This document shows positions 38,158 to 47,943 of a DNA stretch of 64,000 nt, piece by piece. Origin of the DNA: Enterocloster hominis (ex Liu et al. 2021) (GTDB taxonomy: Bacteria > Bacillota > Clostridia > Lachnospirales > Lachnospiraceae); assembly GCA_014385265.1 (NCBI GenBank), contig JACRTJ010000018.1, positions 1 to 64,000 of the forward strand, read 5' to 3'. Made by a program: the position numbers and the translations under genes. Each line of letters begins with the position of its first letter. Position 1 is the first letter of the stretch. The notes beneath the pieces were generated by a model. That model was not told the DNA's origin, made no database searches, and saw only the letters and a program-made list of their open reading frames with translations.

Positions 38158-38290
38158 TTGAAGAATACTGGAATTTTTGCCATAAATATCCAATTAAAAA
38201 ACAAATAATATGTAAAAAGACTATCGGTTTTTGCATTTTTATGTTAAAATTTGTATATGAGATTTTTTATTATTTCAGGGGGAAAGACTT

Positions 38291-39499
38291 ATGGCAAAAG
38301 AAATGATTGCAATGCTGCTTGCCGGCGGCCAGGGCTCCCGTTTATATGCCCTGACCCAGAAGCTGGCAAAACCGGCAGTTCCCTTTGGCGGAAAGTACAG
38401 AATCATTGACTTTCCGCTGTCGAACTGTGTCAATTCCGGGATCGATACGGTGGGGATCCTGACCCAGTACCAGCCTATGGTATTAAATGAATACATCGGC
38501 AATGGGCAGCCCTGGGATCTGGACCGTCTTTATGGAGGTGTCCATGTGCTGCCGCCGTATCAGAAGGCCTCCGGCTCTGACTGGTACAAGGGAACCGCCA
38601 ACGCGATCTACCAGAATATTCCGTTCATTGAAAGATATGATCCCCAGTATGTGATCATCCTTTCCGGAGACCAGATCTGCAAACAGGATTACAGCGATTT
38701 CCTTCGGTTCCACAAGGAAAAGAATGCAGAGTTCAGTGTGGCTGTCATGGAGGTTCCGTGGGAGGAGGCATCCCGGTTCGGACTGATGGTGGCTGATGAA
38801 AACGATAAGATCACTGAATTCCAGGAAAAGCCCAAAAATCCCAAATCCAACCTGGCATCCATGGGTATCTATATTTTCAACTGGGATGTGCTGAAGAAGT
38901 ACCTGATCGAGGACGAGGCAGATCCTGATTCTGAAAACGATTTCGGCAATAACATCATTCCCAATCTGTTAAAGGACGGAAGAAATATGTACGCCTACCA
39001 TTTTGACGGCTACTGGAAGGATGTGGGGACCATCTCCTCTCTCTGGGAGGCCAACATGGAGGTCCTGGACCCGGAGCACAGCGGCATCAATCTGTTTGAT
39101 GAAAACTGGAAGATATACAGCCGCAACAGCGGTATGACCGGTCATAAGATCGGAAATAAGGGGCTGGTGGAAAATTCCATGGTCACCGACGGCTGCCGTG
39201 TGGACGGCCATGTAAAGCACTCCATCCTTTTTGCCGGCGTTAAGGTGGAAGCCGGAGCGGAAGTGGAGGATGCTGTGGTCATGGGCGGCTCTGTGATCCA
39301 GGCAGGAGCCGTGGTGAAGCACTGTATCGTGGCGGAAAACGTGACCATTGGAAAGAAGGCAGTGGTGGGAGCCATGCCCAAGGACGGAGAAAAGGGCGTC
39401 GCTACTGTGGGCTCCGGCGTTGTGATCGGAGACGGGGCCATCGTGGGTCCCAATGCCATGGTCAATAAAAATGTAGAAGGCGGTGAAGAACAATGGTAA
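38291..39499 (+). CDS. glgC: Glucose-1-phosphate adenylyltransferase, catalytic subunit
   Basis: 402 residues. Makes ADP-glucose from ATP and glucose-1-phosphate for glycogen synthesis. N-terminal nucleotidyltransferase motif [20 protein letters not shown], catalytic region [20 protein letters not shown], and a C-terminal left-handed beta-helix of hexapeptide repeats. GGGGGAAAG ribosome site. Overlaps glgD by 7 nt. The 133-bp AT-rich gap upstream likely has the promoter, but no single best box stood out. Confidence 0.96.
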   Translation: MAKEMIAMLLAGGQGSRLYALTQKLAKPAVPFGGKYRIIDFPLSNCVNSGIDTVGILTQYQPMVLNEYIGNGQPWDLDRLYGGVHVLPPYQKASGSDWYKGTANAIYQNIPFIERYDPQYVIILSGDQICKQDYSDFLRFHKEKNAEFSVAVMEVPWEEASRFGLMVADENDKITEFQEKPKNPKSNLASMGIYIFNWDVLKKYLIEDEADPDSENDFGNNIIPNLLKDGRNMYAYHFDGYWKDVGTISSLWEANMEVLDPEHSGINLFDENWKIYSRNSGMTGHKIGNKGLVENSMVTDGCRVDGHVKHSILFAGVKVEAGAEVEDAVVMGGSVIQAGAVVKHCIVAENVTIGKKAVVGAMPKDGEKGVATVGSGVVIGDGAIVGPNAMVNKNVEGGEEQW

Positions 39500-40632
39500 A
39501 TTCCAACGTAGATGCTCTGGGAATCCTTTTCCCCAACAGTTATGACAGCTTTGTACCGGAACTGGTGGCCGAGCGGTCCATGGCCTCGATCCCCTTTGCA
39601 GGCCGTTACCGGATGGTGGACTTTTTATTATCCAGTATGGTAAACTGCGGGATCGACAATATCTCCATTATCGTGCGTCAGAATTACCATTCTCTTATGG
39701 ATCACCTGGGCTCCGGCCGTGAATGGGACCTGGTGCGGAAAAACGGAGGTCTCAATATCGTTCCTCCCTATGCGGAAAAGCACATGAAGATCTATAACGG
39801 CCGTGTGGAAGCCCTGGCCAGCATTCTTCCCTTCTTAAAGGAGCAGAAGGAAAAATATGTGGTCATGGCCGATACCAACATCGCCGCCAGCTTTGATTTC
39901 AATGCCCTTTTAAACGCCCACAAGGAGAGCGGGGCGGACGTGACCATCGTTTACAAAAAGGAAAAGCTGCCGGAAAGCGCGAGAAAATCCGATGTGGTGA
40001 AGGATCTTTACTATACCCTGGGCCTGGAGGGCAGCAAGGTGAGAAAGATCTATATGAATTCCCAGGAAGAGGGGATCCAGAACTTCTCCATGAACATCTA
40101 TGTGATGGAACGGGAGCGGCTGATCAATGAGATCAACACGGCCTTTGTCCGCGGCTATACATATTTCGAGAGAGACATCCTGGCAAACCAGCTGGGCAAG
40201 ATGAAGGTCATGGCCTATGAATATACAGGCTATGCCGCCAGGATCTGTGATGTGCGCAGCTATTTTGACGAGAATATGAAGCTTCTGGAGGATGAAAATC
40301 TGGATGCCTTATTCTCCGGAAACCAGATCCACACCAAGATCCGTGACGACAACCCGACCCGCTACATCAACGGCGCAAAGGCAAAGAACGTGCTGGTGGC
40401 CGACGGCTGTGTTATTGAGGGAGAGGTGGAAAACTGCGTTCTCTTCCGGGGCGTGAAGGTGGCCAGGGGCGCCAAGGTAAAGAACTGTGTGCTGATGCAG
40501 GATACAGTGGTCCAGGAGGGGGCCAGACTGGAGTATGTGATCACCGATAAAAATGTGACCATATCCGTGGGCAAGGAGCTTTACGGCACCGACAGCTTCC
40601 AGGTATACGTGGCCAAATACCAGACCGTGTAG
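39493..40632 (+). CDS. glgD: Glucose-1-phosphate adenylyltransferase, GlgD subunit
   Basis: 379-residue paralogue of GlgC. The N-terminal GGxGxRL nucleotide loop is lost ([20 protein letters not shown]), while the hexapeptide-rich C-terminal domain is kept. In Firmicutes GlgD is a non-catalytic or weakly active partner that raises GlgC activity in the heterotetramer. Coupled to glgC by overlap; other glycogen genes are not adjacent. Confidence 0.95.
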   Translation: MVNSNVDALGILFPNSYDSFVPELVAERSMASIPFAGRYRMVDFLLSSMVNCGIDNISIIVRQNYHSLMDHLGSGREWDLVRKNGGLNIVPPYAEKHMKIYNGRVEALASILPFLKEQKEKYVVMADTNIAASFDFNALLNAHKESGADVTIVYKKEKLPESARKSDVVKDLYYTLGLEGSKVRKIYMNSQEEGIQNFSMNIYVMERERLINEINTAFVRGYTYFERDILANQLGKMKVMAYEYTGYAARICDVRSYFDENMKLLEDENLDALFSGNQIHTKIRDDNPTRYINGAKAKNVLVADGCVIEGEVENCVLFRGVKVARGAKVKNCVLMQDTVVQEGARLEYVITDKNVTISVGKELYGTDSFQVYVAKYQTV

Positions 40633-40651
40633 GCGGATGACAGATAAATAA

Positions 40652-40699
40652 AAAGCTCCCCCGGAGCGGCTTTCCATTGGGCCGTTCCGGGGGAGCTTT
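40652..40699. terminator. Bidirectional terminator between glgD and the 571-residue gene
   Basis: 19-bp near-perfect inverted repeat AAAGCTCCCCCGGAGCGGC with GCCGTTCCGGGGGAGCTTT, 10-nt loop, A/T-run at both ends, between convergent genes. Confidence 0.88.
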
Positions 40700-40724
40700 A
40701 TGCGTCCAGAAGAAGTTTTCCGGG

Positions 40725-42440
40725 CTATTGCTTTTTGATCTCTGTGATCTCAGCCACAGCCGCGGGCTTTTCATCCTCCGTATAGGTAAAGGAGATCCGG
40801 TCGCCGGATTCCAGGAACGGAAGATTTTCATTTAAGGTCACCATGGCGGCATAGACCGTATCGCTTCCGGTGAGGGTGAAGTAATAGCAGGTATTGCCGG
40901 AAACGACCACACTGGCCACCGCGTCCACGGTTCCGGCCTTTTCCAGGGCGTCCATGGAGCCGCCGGTCTCCACATCCTCCAGGTTCAGGGCGGTACGGTA
41001 GTTTTTCCGGGCCTCGTCGATGGTCTGTCCGGTGCCTACGATCTGGTACTGCTCCACATCTACGAAAGCATACATTTTCACAAGCCCCGCGTCATCCTTT
41101 AAGGAGATGAAGTAGGTGGGCCGGTCGGAAACGTTTAAGAGCAGAGGGAAGGTGGCTGAGTACTTTAAGTGCTGGACCTGTCCCTGGGCCGAAGCCATGG
41201 CGGATGCCTCGGTAGCGCCGGGAACCGCATAAAATTTTGTAGCCTTGGTCCGGAGGTTCACCAGCACAAAGCCGATGTTGGACTGGTCTCCGGTGACAGA
41301 GGACATGCCTGTATAAAGGTAGACATCGTCGTCCAGGGCCAGATAGTTGTAGCCGTAGGTGGTGCGGCGCACGTTTTTCTGTCCGAAGATGGAGTTGATG
41401 TAGCCATTCTGGAACAGGCCGTTGTCGTCCAGCTGGGAGATGATTAGGTCGGAATCATAAAGCTGGTCGATCCACTGGGGAACCTGGTCCTTCTCATAAT
41501 AATTGGCCTCTCCGGTAACGGCATTCACAAGGATGGCTCCGTCGATGTCCTTTCCGTTCCACCAGCCGATGCGGTACTGGATGGTGGGCGCCACCCAGTA
41601 AGGCGTTCCCTCGTCGTCGATCTCAAAGGAGACCTCTTCAAACATTTTTGTAGGATAGAGGAAGCGGATATGGCGGTAGATGTTCCGGAAGAAGTACTCG
41701 CTGGGAGAGTATTTCATTCCATTTTCCAGCCATACCAGGTCCGTCTGCTGGGTCACCATGTTCACGGTGATATAGGCGGGGAGTCCCTTTTTCTGGTTAT
41801 AGAGCCATTTAATGGGATCGGCGTAGGACAGGGGAGTCACCCGGAAGGGGACACCGTTGTAGTTGATCTGGGTGTAGTTGTTTTCAATCTCAAACTGGGA
41901 TACCAGCTCGGTCATTTCTCCCAGCTTCCGGCTTCCCAGGCGGGTGGCCGTATCCTTATCCACCACCGGGATCTGGTTCATACTGATCTCAGCCACATCG
42001 GCAGAAAAATCTCCGGTCTCCATCTGGATCAGATCCCGGTACCGGGTGGCGTTGAAAAACGGGATGCCAATGGCTGTGGCGATCACCATCAGGACAATGA
42101 GGATTCCGATGAAGCCAAAGCCGATCTTCAAGGGCCTGGCCAGGGATCGGCGGGGAGTTACCTCGTCCGGTTCCCGCTCCTCGGTCTCAAACTGGATCTG
42201 ACCGGTGAGAGGGTTCTGGCGGACGCGGACATTGGTGCGGCTTCCCAGGCCTGACAGGAATTCCTTCATATAGGTGATGAAATTTACAGTCAGGATAATA
42301 AGAGTGGACAGGATCAGAAAAATGATAAAATCCTGGCTTTTTAAGTTAATGGCCGGAAGCATCGTATAATATAGAAGAAAGATGATAACGGCAGAAACCA
42401 GGATCCCTCCGAACACGGAGAAAAAGCTTCTTTTTTTCAT
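40725..42440 (-). CDS. Membrane protein of unknown function, large extracytoplasmic region
   Basis: 571 residues, family not recognised. Three hydrophobic segments: about 8-28, 37-57 and 106-128, with a basic cytoplasmic loop containing an acidic patch (about 60-100). The remaining 440 residues should be outside the cell and include repeated beta-rich stretches such as DGAILVNAVTGEANYY, which recall PepSY-like protease-inhibitor repeats but are too weak to assign. It is a single gene between glgCD (convergent) and a 3D-domain gene. AAAGGGG lies about 18 nt before the start, so the start is less certain. Confidence 0.75.
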   Translation of the reverse strand: MKKRSFFSVFGGILVSAVIIFLLYYTMLPAINLKSQDFIIFLILSTLIILTVNFITYMKEFLSGLGSRTNVRVRQNPLTGQIQFETEEREPDEVTPRRSLARPLKIGFGFIGILIVLMVIATAIGIPFFNATRYRDLIQMETGDFSADVAEISMNQIPVVDKDTATRLGSRKLGEMTELVSQFEIENNYTQINYNGVPFRVTPLSYADPIKWLYNQKKGLPAYITVNMVTQQTDLVWLENGMKYSPSEYFFRNIYRHIRFLYPTKMFEEVSFEIDDEGTPYWVAPTIQYRIGWWNGKDIDGAILVNAVTGEANYYEKDQVPQWIDQLYDSDLIISQLDDNGLFQNGYINSIFGQKNVRRTTYGYNYLALDDDVYLYTGMSSVTGDQSNIGFVLVNLRTKATKFYAVPGATEASAMASAQGQVQHLKYSATFPLLLNVSDRPTYFISLKDDAGLVKMYAFVDVEQYQIVGTGQTIDEARKNYRTALNLEDVETGGSMDALEKAGTVDAVASVVVSGNTCYYFTLTGSDTVYAAMVTLNENLPFLESGDRISFTYTEDEKPAAVAEITEIKKQ

Positions 42441-42620
42441 AATGCGAACGTATTTGTTCCCCTTTCTGTGTGATAAATTCCGGGGGCGTACCGCTTATGG
42501 GCGTGCGCTCCCGGAATCTGGATTTTCTTATTATACCATTCTTACCATTTTTCTTCAATTAAACATCAGTTTCTTATGAATTTTTAGAGAATTTTAAGAA
42601 TTGGATCAGATACCAGTGGC

Positions 42621-43337
42621 TTACTCCTGGATCAGAAATACCTCGGCGGAGGAGGTGCCATGGGTCCTTGTCTCTGCATGGGTATTGTAGTAAACGTCGA
42701 TGTGATGGCCCTTTACGGCTCCGCCGATGTCTTCAGCCACGTATTCCTGGCCGTTGATGAGAAGGCGGCTTCCGATGGGAATGACCCTGGGATCCACAGC
42801 TACTGTGTGACTGGCAGTGGCAAGGGCCCCGGAGCTGGTGCGCCGTCCCCAGCCCTCGGAGCAGATCCGGCAGGGGCAGTAGGCGGTGAGCTTGAAATTT
42901 CCCAGAGGGACCAGGCTCCGGTAGGGGGAAGCCGCCGCGTCTCCGGATGCATAACGCAGCTTTCTGGAGATGACCGTGTTCCCGGAGGAAAGACTGATAA
43001 TATAAGAAGAGGGAGGGAGGGAATCCCAGTCGATCTCCACATGGAACCCGTAATTTCCGGTCCCCATGCCGTCCTCGGTCAGATCACCGCGGTATTCGGA
43101 GGCCAGAACGGATACGGCTGCCGCCACCTGTCCGCTGTGTTCGTCTGTGACGGTAACAGTGACGGTCTGGCTTTCCTCCGGTTTTCCGGAATCCCAGAGC
43201 CAGCCGGATACGGCCTTTCCCTCTACGCTGTCTAAGTGTCCATTTATCTTTGAAGTACCAGCCAGGGCCATGACACAGTTGACTGCGGTAAAGAGCATTA
43301 CCAGCAGAAGACCGGCCATAAGTCTTGTTTTTTTCAT
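42621..43337 (-). CDS. Secreted 3D-domain cell-wall protein
   Basis: 238 residues: signal peptide (MKKTRLMAGLLLVMLFTAVN..., cleavage near ALAG), an Ig-like beta domain (about 30-130), and a C-terminal 3D domain (FKLTAYCPC, TVAVDPRVIPIGS, DIGGAVKGHHIDVYY) holding the three conserved aspartates of MltA/YocH/Rpf-type proteins. Expected to act on or bind peptidoglycan, possibly as a lytic transglycosylase. The upstream region has WalR-like boxes. A second 3D protein is at 45947. Confidence 0.85.
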   Translation of the reverse strand: MKKTRLMAGLLLVMLFTAVNCVMALAGTSKINGHLDSVEGKAVSGWLWDSGKPEESQTVTVTVTDEHSGQVAAAVSVLASEYRGDLTEDGMGTGNYGFHVEIDWDSLPPSSYIISLSSGNTVISRKLRYASGDAAASPYRSLVPLGNFKLTAYCPCRICSEGWGRRTSSGALATASHTVAVDPRVIPIGSRLLINGQEYVAEDIGGAVKGHHIDVYYNTHAETRTHGTSSAEVFLIQE

Positions 43338-43359
43338 GTTTACAACATCCTTTCTTTTA

Positions 43360-43408
43360 TGTTACATTCATTAAAAAAGTATGATGCGAATGTAACAAAA
43401 ATGTAACA
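43360..43408 (-). promoter_or_regulatory. WalR-like operator upstream of the 3D-domain gene
   Basis: On the minus strand TGTTAC-ATTTT-TGTTAC (43392-43408) fits the WalR consensus TGTWAH-N5-TGTWAH exactly. A further inverted half site (TGTTACATTC at 43360-43369 pairs with GAATGTAACA at 43388-43397) makes a 10-bp palindrome. Placed 55-70 bp before the start codon. Confidence 0.6.
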
Positions 43409-43554
43409 AATTGGAAACAAAGCTATATTTTACATATTTTTTCCGTTTTGTCAACCCCCGGAGGCGGAAACGCTTTCCGGCGTTTCCTGGGAAAAAACTG
43501 GAAAACCATGGAAAACAAAGGCTTTGGGCCGGATGGGGCAGAATGAAAAAAATC
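43409..43554. other. Divergent intergenic region before tdh, no gene seen
   Basis: Within the 300-bp gap between the 3D gene and tdh. A minus-strand frame here has no coding signature. A small hairpin-like GGAAACGC/GCGTTTCC lies near 43466-43489; no riboswitch was recognised. Confidence 0.4.
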
Positions 43555-43583
43555 TTGAAATGAAAGGAAGAATGTGGTACAAT
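43555..43583 (+). promoter_or_regulatory. Predicted sigma-A promoter of tdh-kbl
   Basis: -35 TTGAAA (43555-43560), 17-bp spacer, -10 TACAAT (43578-43583). Confidence 0.7.
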
Positions 43584-43637
43584 GTCCTTGTGGAACAGAC
43601 AAAACAAAACTAAATGTATTTGGTGGAGGGACATTGT

Positions 43638-44678
43638 ATGCGAATGATGGACGCTATTGTAAAACCGTCTGCAGCTCCGGGTTTAGAGCTGCGTCAGGTA
43701 CCGGTTCCCACTCCGGGTCCGGGCGAAGTACTGATCAAGATCCATAAAACAGCGATCTGCGGTACAGACGTACATATTTATGACTGGAACGAGTGGTCCA
43801 CCCAGCACATCAAGCCGCCGATGGTTATCGGACATGAGTACGTGGGCGAGATCGCAGAATTAGGCGCAGGAGTGACCGGCTTTACAGTTGGCCAGCGCGT
43901 ATCCGGCGAAGGCCACATCACCTGCGGCCACTGCCGTAACTGCCACAACGGCAACATCCAGTGGTGCAAGGACACCAACAGCGTGGGCGTAGACCGTGAC
44001 GGCGCATTTGCTGAGTATGTATGCATCCCGGCTACAAACGTGATCGCCATCGATCCCAGCATGGACGAGGATGTGGTTGCCATGTTCGACGCCGTTGGAA
44101 ATGCAACCCATACCGCTTTAATGTTTGATCTTGTGGGCGAGGATGTTCTTATTACAGGAGCAGGCCCCATCGGCATCATCGCTGTTGCCATCTGTAAATA
44201 TGCAGGCGCACGCCGCGTGATCATCACCGATATCCAGGATGCCCGTCTGGAATTAGCAAAGAAGATGGGCGCAGATGCAGCTGTGAATACTGCAAAAGAG
44301 GATCTGATGACCGTTATGAAGGAGCAGGGCCTGGTTGAGGGCTTTGACGTGGGTCTTGAGATGTCCGGAAGCGGAGCTGCCTTAAAGCAGATGATCTCCG
44401 TTATGAGAAACGGCGGAAAGATCAGCCTTCTGGGTCTGGCCAACGGCCCGTTCCAGATGGATATGAACGAAGTGATCGGAAAAGGCCTGACACTGCAGGG
44501 TATCTACGGACGTAAGATGGACAACTGGCACCAGATGATCTATATGGTACAGGGCGGTCTGGATCTGAAGCCGGCGATCACCCACAGATTCCACTATACA
44601 GAGTTTGAAAAGGGATTTGAGGCTATGCACAGCGGAAAATCCGGTAAAGTCATCTTAGACTGGACAACGAAGAAATAG
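43638..44678 (+). CDS. tdh: L-threonine 3-dehydrogenase
   Basis: 346-residue zinc-dependent medium-chain dehydrogenase that oxidises threonine to 2-amino-3-ketobutyrate with NAD+. Catalytic-zinc site [13 protein letters not shown] and GHEYVGEI, structural-zinc cysteines [15 protein letters not shown], Rossmann motif [10 protein letters not shown]. These give specific Tdh signatures rather than a general alcohol dehydrogenase. Start at 43638 has GGAGGG upstream. Codon choice looks adapted for high expression. Eleven bases before kbl. Confidence 0.95.
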   Translation: MRMMDAIVKPSAAPGLELRQVPVPTPGPGEVLIKIHKTAICGTDVHIYDWNEWSTQHIKPPMVIGHEYVGEIAELGAGVTGFTVGQRVSGEGHITCGHCRNCHNGNIQWCKDTNSVGVDRDGAFAEYVCIPATNVIAIDPSMDEDVVAMFDAVGNATHTALMFDLVGEDVLITGAGPIGIIAVAICKYAGARRVIITDIQDARLELAKKMGADAAVNTAKEDLMTVMKEQGLVEGFDVGLEMSGSGAALKQMISVMRNGGKISLLGLANGPFQMDMNEVIGKGLTLQGIYGRKMDNWHQMIYMVQGGLDLKPAITHRFHYTEFEKGFEAMHSGKSGKVILDWTTKK

Positions 44679-44689
44679 GAGGAAACCCA

Positions 44690-45877
44690 ATGAAGACAGC
44701 ATTTGAAACCTACCGTGCGGAATTAGATGCGATCCGTGAGGCAGGAACCTATAAGAGCGAGCGCATCATCACAACACCCCAGCGCTCCCGTATCGATACA
44801 ACAGCAGCCAACGGCGTAGTAAATATGTGCGCCAACAACTACCTGGGCCTTTCCGCGCATCCCCGTCTGATCGAGGCTGCCAAGGCCAGCTATGATAAAT
44901 GGGGCTTCGGTCTTTCTTCTGTACGTTTCATCTGCGGAACCCAGGAGATCCACAAAGAGCTGGAGCAGAGAATCGCAAAATTCGTTGGCATGGAAGACGC
45001 GATCCTTTACTCCTCCTGCTTTGACGCCAACGGCGGTCTTTTCGAGGTCCTTTTAAATGCAGACGACGCCATCATTTCCGATGAGCTGAACCATGCTTCC
45101 ATCATCGACGGCGTAAGATTATGTAAGGCCAAGAGATACCGTTATAAAAACAACAACATGGAAGACTTAAAGAAGCAGTTAGAGGATGCAAGGGCAGCAG
45201 GCTGCAAGCGCATCATGATCGCCACTGACGGCGTATTCTCCATGGACGGCTACATCGCAAACTTAAAGGGTATCTGCGATCTGGCTGATGAGTACGATGC
45301 GATGGTTATGGTAGATGACAGCCACGCAGTTGGCTTCATGGGTGAGCATGGCCGCGGAACTGCTGAATACTGCGGCGTTATGGGCCGTGTGGACATCATC
45401 ACCGGTACCTTCGGCAAGGCCATGGGCGGAGCTTCCGGCGGATACACCGCTTCCAAGAAGGAGGTTGTTGACCTTCTTCGCCAGAGAAGCCGTCCGTACC
45501 TGTTCTCCAACACACTGGCTCCGGCGATCTGTGCCGCTACCATCGAGACCATCAACATGTTAGAGGAGTCCACCGCTCTCCGTGACAAGGTTCACGAGAA
45601 CGCTGCATACTTCCGTAAAGAGATGGAGAAGATCGGCTTTGATCTGCTTCCGGGCGAGCATCCCATCGTTCCGGTTATGCTCTACGACCCGAAGGTTGCC
45701 AATGAGTTTGCCCGCCGTATGTTAGATAAGGGCGTATACGTAGTAGGCTTCTGCTATCCGGTAGTTCCCAAGGGACGTGACCGTGTACGTACCCAGATTT
45801 CTGCGGGACATACAAAAGAGGACCTGGATTTCGCAGTGAAGTGCTTCGCAGAAGTGAAGGCTGAAATGGGGATCTAA
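44690..45877 (+). CDS. kbl: Glycine C-acetyltransferase (2-amino-3-ketobutyrate CoA ligase)
   Basis: 395-residue PLP enzyme that splits 2-amino-3-ketobutyrate with CoA into glycine and acetyl-CoA, completing threonine breakdown begun by Tdh. [17 protein letters not shown], the [10 protein letters not shown] segment and the PLP-lysine region [15 protein letters not shown] (Lys about 243) are present. Ribosome site AGGAGG. The pair forms one operon ended by a strong terminator. Confidence 0.96.
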   Translation: MKTAFETYRAELDAIREAGTYKSERIITTPQRSRIDTTAANGVVNMCANNYLGLSAHPRLIEAAKASYDKWGFGLSSVRFICGTQEIHKELEQRIAKFVGMEDAILYSSCFDANGGLFEVLLNADDAIISDELNHASIIDGVRLCKAKRYRYKNNNMEDLKKQLEDARAAGCKRIMIATDGVFSMDGYIANLKGICDLADEYDAMVMVDDSHAVGFMGEHGRGTAEYCGVMGRVDIITGTFGKAMGGASGGYTASKKEVVDLLRQRSRPYLFSNTLAPAICAATIETINMLEESTALRDKVHENAAYFRKEMEKIGFDLLPGEHPIVPVMLYDPKVANEFARRMLDKGVYVVGFCYPVVPKGRDRVRTQISAGHTKEDLDFAVKCFAEVKAEMGI

Positions 45878-45902
45878 GGATCTGTAAATAAGGATAAAAA
45901 AG

Positions 45903-45940
45903 AGGAAGGGAAACCTGGATGACAGGGCCCTTCCTTTTTT
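45903..45940. terminator. Terminator after kbl (bidirectional)
   Basis: Stem AGGAAGGG/CCCTTCCT with a 17-nt loop followed by TTTTT; the A-run on the other side can serve the convergent 3D gene. Confidence 0.8.
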
Positions 45941-45946
45941 ATGGAT

Positions 45947-46555
45947 CTATTGGGTTTTCTCGACTGCCTCAAATACCTCCGCCTTCTGGAGCCCGTAATC
46001 CAGGGCTTCTTTGTGGGTATCAAAATAGATATCCAGGTGGTTTTCTACTACGCCGCTGCCCTTATCCTCCACTGTATAGATAATGCCGTCGATGAGGAGC
46101 TTCGTTCCCAGGGGGAACTGGTCCAGGTCGGCAGAGATGGTGTGGTCTTCTTTGGGAACTGCGCCGGAATAGGTGTACAGATGACCGCCGCTGCATGCTT
46201 CACAGCCGCAGTAAGCGGAGATCTTAAAGGTTCCATAGGATCTGCCGGGAACGGCGGTCTCCTCCGGCTCTGTCTCCGTTATCTTTAAAGAGGGAGCTTT
46301 TTGGGAACCGTCTGCCATCCCGCCGGCGTCTTCTGCTGGCTTCCGGGGTCCTCCGGACGTTTTCGCTGGTTCGGCTTCCATGGCTTTGTCCGCAGGCTTG
46401 GCGGCCTCCAGGGGGCTTTCAGGCCCATCATATGTATCCTCCACGGCCTCTTCAAAGCCTGGCCCGGTCTCGGCGGCCTGGGAGGGGAATACGGCGATGG
46501 AAAGGAACAGGGCAGTACCGGCCATGGCGGCGCGGCAGAATCCATTTTTCTTCAT
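45947..46555 (-). CDS. Second secreted 3D-domain protein
   Basis: 202 residues: signal peptide ending near PSQAAE, a low-complexity Pro/Glu/Ala linker (about 30-95), and a C-terminal 3D domain (FKISAYCGC, TISADLDQFPLGTKLLI, VEDKGSGVVENHLDIYF). Likely peptidoglycan-active like the paralogue at 42621, but with no Ig-like domain. ATG 46555 has AGAGG 7 nt upstream; an in-frame TTG at 46561 is too close to that site. Convergent with kbl. Confidence 0.83.
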   Translation of the reverse strand: MKKNGFCRAAMAGTALFLSIAVFPSQAAETGPGFEEAVEDTYDGPESPLEAAKPADKAMEAEPAKTSGGPRKPAEDAGGMADGSQKAPSLKITETEPEETAVPGRSYGTFKISAYCGCEACSGGHLYTYSGAVPKEDHTISADLDQFPLGTKLLIDGIIYTVEDKGSGVVENHLDIYFDTHKEALDYGLQKAEVFEAVEKTQ

Positions 46556-46619
46556 AAGCAACCTCTCTGTTGATCGTACTTAAAATTACAATTTGTCATA
46601 AAGAAATTTCATTTATTTC

Positions 46620-46648
46620 ATTATATTTACAAAAGTGTTAAATGTCAA
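46620..46648 (-). promoter_or_regulatory. Promoter of the second 3D-domain gene with a WalR-like box
   Basis: Minus strand: -35 TTGACA (46643-46648), 17-bp spacer, -10 TATAAT (46620-46625). The spacer contains TTTAAC-ACTTT-TGTAAA, one mismatch from the WalR consensus TGTWAH-N5-TGTWAH. Confidence 0.65.
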
Positions 46649-46787
46649 GAAAAACAGCCGGATCTTCCGGAGGTTTCTGCCGAAACAGCTGTTTCAGATC
46701 CTTTCATTAGAAGGTTTCTCCGTTCCGGCTCCCGCATCGGAAGAAATGATAAAAATGCATCAATGCAATGAAAAATGAAAAAATATC

Positions 46788-46816
46788 TTGACAAACGGGG
46801 ACTTAAGTAATATAGT
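46788..46816 (+). promoter_or_regulatory. Sigma-A promoter of hrcA-grpE-dnaK-dnaJ
   Basis: -35 TTGACA (46788-46793), 17-bp spacer, -10 TATAGT (46811-46816), directly before the CIRCE element. Confidence 0.85.
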
Positions 46817-46830
46817 AACAACTGTAAATG

Positions 46831-46857
46831 TTAGCACTCATAGATAAAGAGTGCTAA
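46831..46857 (+). promoter_or_regulatory. CIRCE operator for HrcA
   Basis: Perfect TTAGCACTC-N9-GAGTGCTAA. HrcA binds this palindrome and represses the heat-shock operon; release occurs when GroEL is titrated by unfolded protein. Confidence 0.98.
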
Positions 46858-46880
46858 TAAAACAAAAAGAGGGTGAAAAT

Positions 46881-47918
46881 GTGGAGCTGGACGAAAGAAA
46901 AGAGAAGATTTTGAAAGCCATAATCCAGACGTATTTAGAGACAGGAGAGCCGGTGGGCTCCAGAACGATCTCCAAATATTCTGGTCTTAAGTTGAGCTCC
47001 GCTACCATAAGGAACGAGATGTCGGATCTGGAGGAGCTGGGATACATCATCCAGCCCCATACGTCGGCAGGACGGATCCCCTCTGATAAGGGATACCGGT
47101 TCTATGTGGACCAGATCATCCAGGAAAAGGACAGCCAGGTAAACGCCATGCAGGACATGATGATCCAGCGGGTGGACCGGGTGGAGCTTTTACTGAAGCA
47201 GATGGCCCAGATCCTGGCCAGCAATACCAACTATGCGACCATGGTCAGCGGTCCCAATTACCACCAGACGAAGCTGAAGTTCATCCAGCTTTCGAGAGTG
47301 GAGGCCAACAAGCTTCTGATCGTGGTGGTGGTGGAAGGAAATATCATCCGGAATTCCTTTGTGACTTTGGATGAAGAGCTTTCCAATGAAGAGATATTAA
47401 ACTTAAATATCCTTTTGAACAACAGTCTCAACGGGCTTACGATCCAGGAGATCAATCTGGGAGTGATCGCAAGGCTCAAGGAGCAGGCGGGGATCCATAG
47501 ACAGGTGGTGGAATTTGTCCTCAACGAGGTCTCTGAGGCCATTGGCTCCCAGGCGGAGGATCTTCAGATCTATACCAGCGGAGCTACAAATATTTTCAAG
47601 TATCCGGAGCTCTCCGATACGGAAAATGCCAGCAAGCTGATCAGTACCCTGGAGCAGAAGGAGCTTTTAAAGGGACTGTTTGATGAAAGCCAGGCGCCGT
47701 CGGCATCGGATTCCCAGATCCAGGTCTATATCGGAGATGAAACGCCGGTGAAGACCATGAAGGACTGCAGCGTGGTCACTGCCAACTATGTGCTGGGAGA
47801 CGGCCTTAGGGGAACCATCGGGATCATCGGACCCAAGAGGATGGACTATGAAAAGGTCGTCGGGACCCTAAGGACTCTGGTGACCCAGCTGAATGAAACA
47901 TTTAATAAGCAGCAGTAA
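46881..47918 (+). CDS. hrcA: Heat-inducible transcriptional repressor HrcA
   Basis: 345 residues: N-terminal winged helix (LDERKEKILKAIIQTYLETG; SSATIRNEMSDLEELG), GAF-like central domain with inserted dimer region, and the C-terminal GLRGTIGIIGPKRMDY. Represses its own operon through the CIRCE just upstream. GTG start at 46881 with AAAGAGGGTG before it; the ten in-frame codons upstream overlap CIRCE and are not coding. Confidence 0.96.
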   Translation: MELDERKEKILKAIIQTYLETGEPVGSRTISKYSGLKLSSATIRNEMSDLEELGYIIQPHTSAGRIPSDKGYRFYVDQIIQEKDSQVNAMQDMMIQRVDRVELLLKQMAQILASNTNYATMVSGPNYHQTKLKFIQLSRVEANKLLIVVVVEGNIIRNSFVTLDEELSNEEILNLNILLNNSLNGLTIQEINLGVIARLKEQAGIHRQVVEFVLNEVSEAIGSQAEDLQIYTSGATNIFKYPELSDTENASKLISTLEQKELLKGLFDESQAPSASDSQIQVYIGDETPVKTMKDCSVVTANYVLGDGLRGTIGIIGPKRMDYEKVVGTLRTLVTQLNETFNKQQ

Positions 47919-47943
47919 ATAGAAATGAAAGGTGTCGAGTCAA

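Noticed and set aside
43371-43634. 87-codon minus-strand frame between the 3D gene and tdh
   Set aside because: Covers the operator and the tdh promoter; no ribosome site and Phe/Ile-rich noise.
43338-43637. Riboswitch before tdh
   Set aside because: No conserved riboswitch core could be recognised and the tdh leader after the predicted promoter is only about 50 nt.
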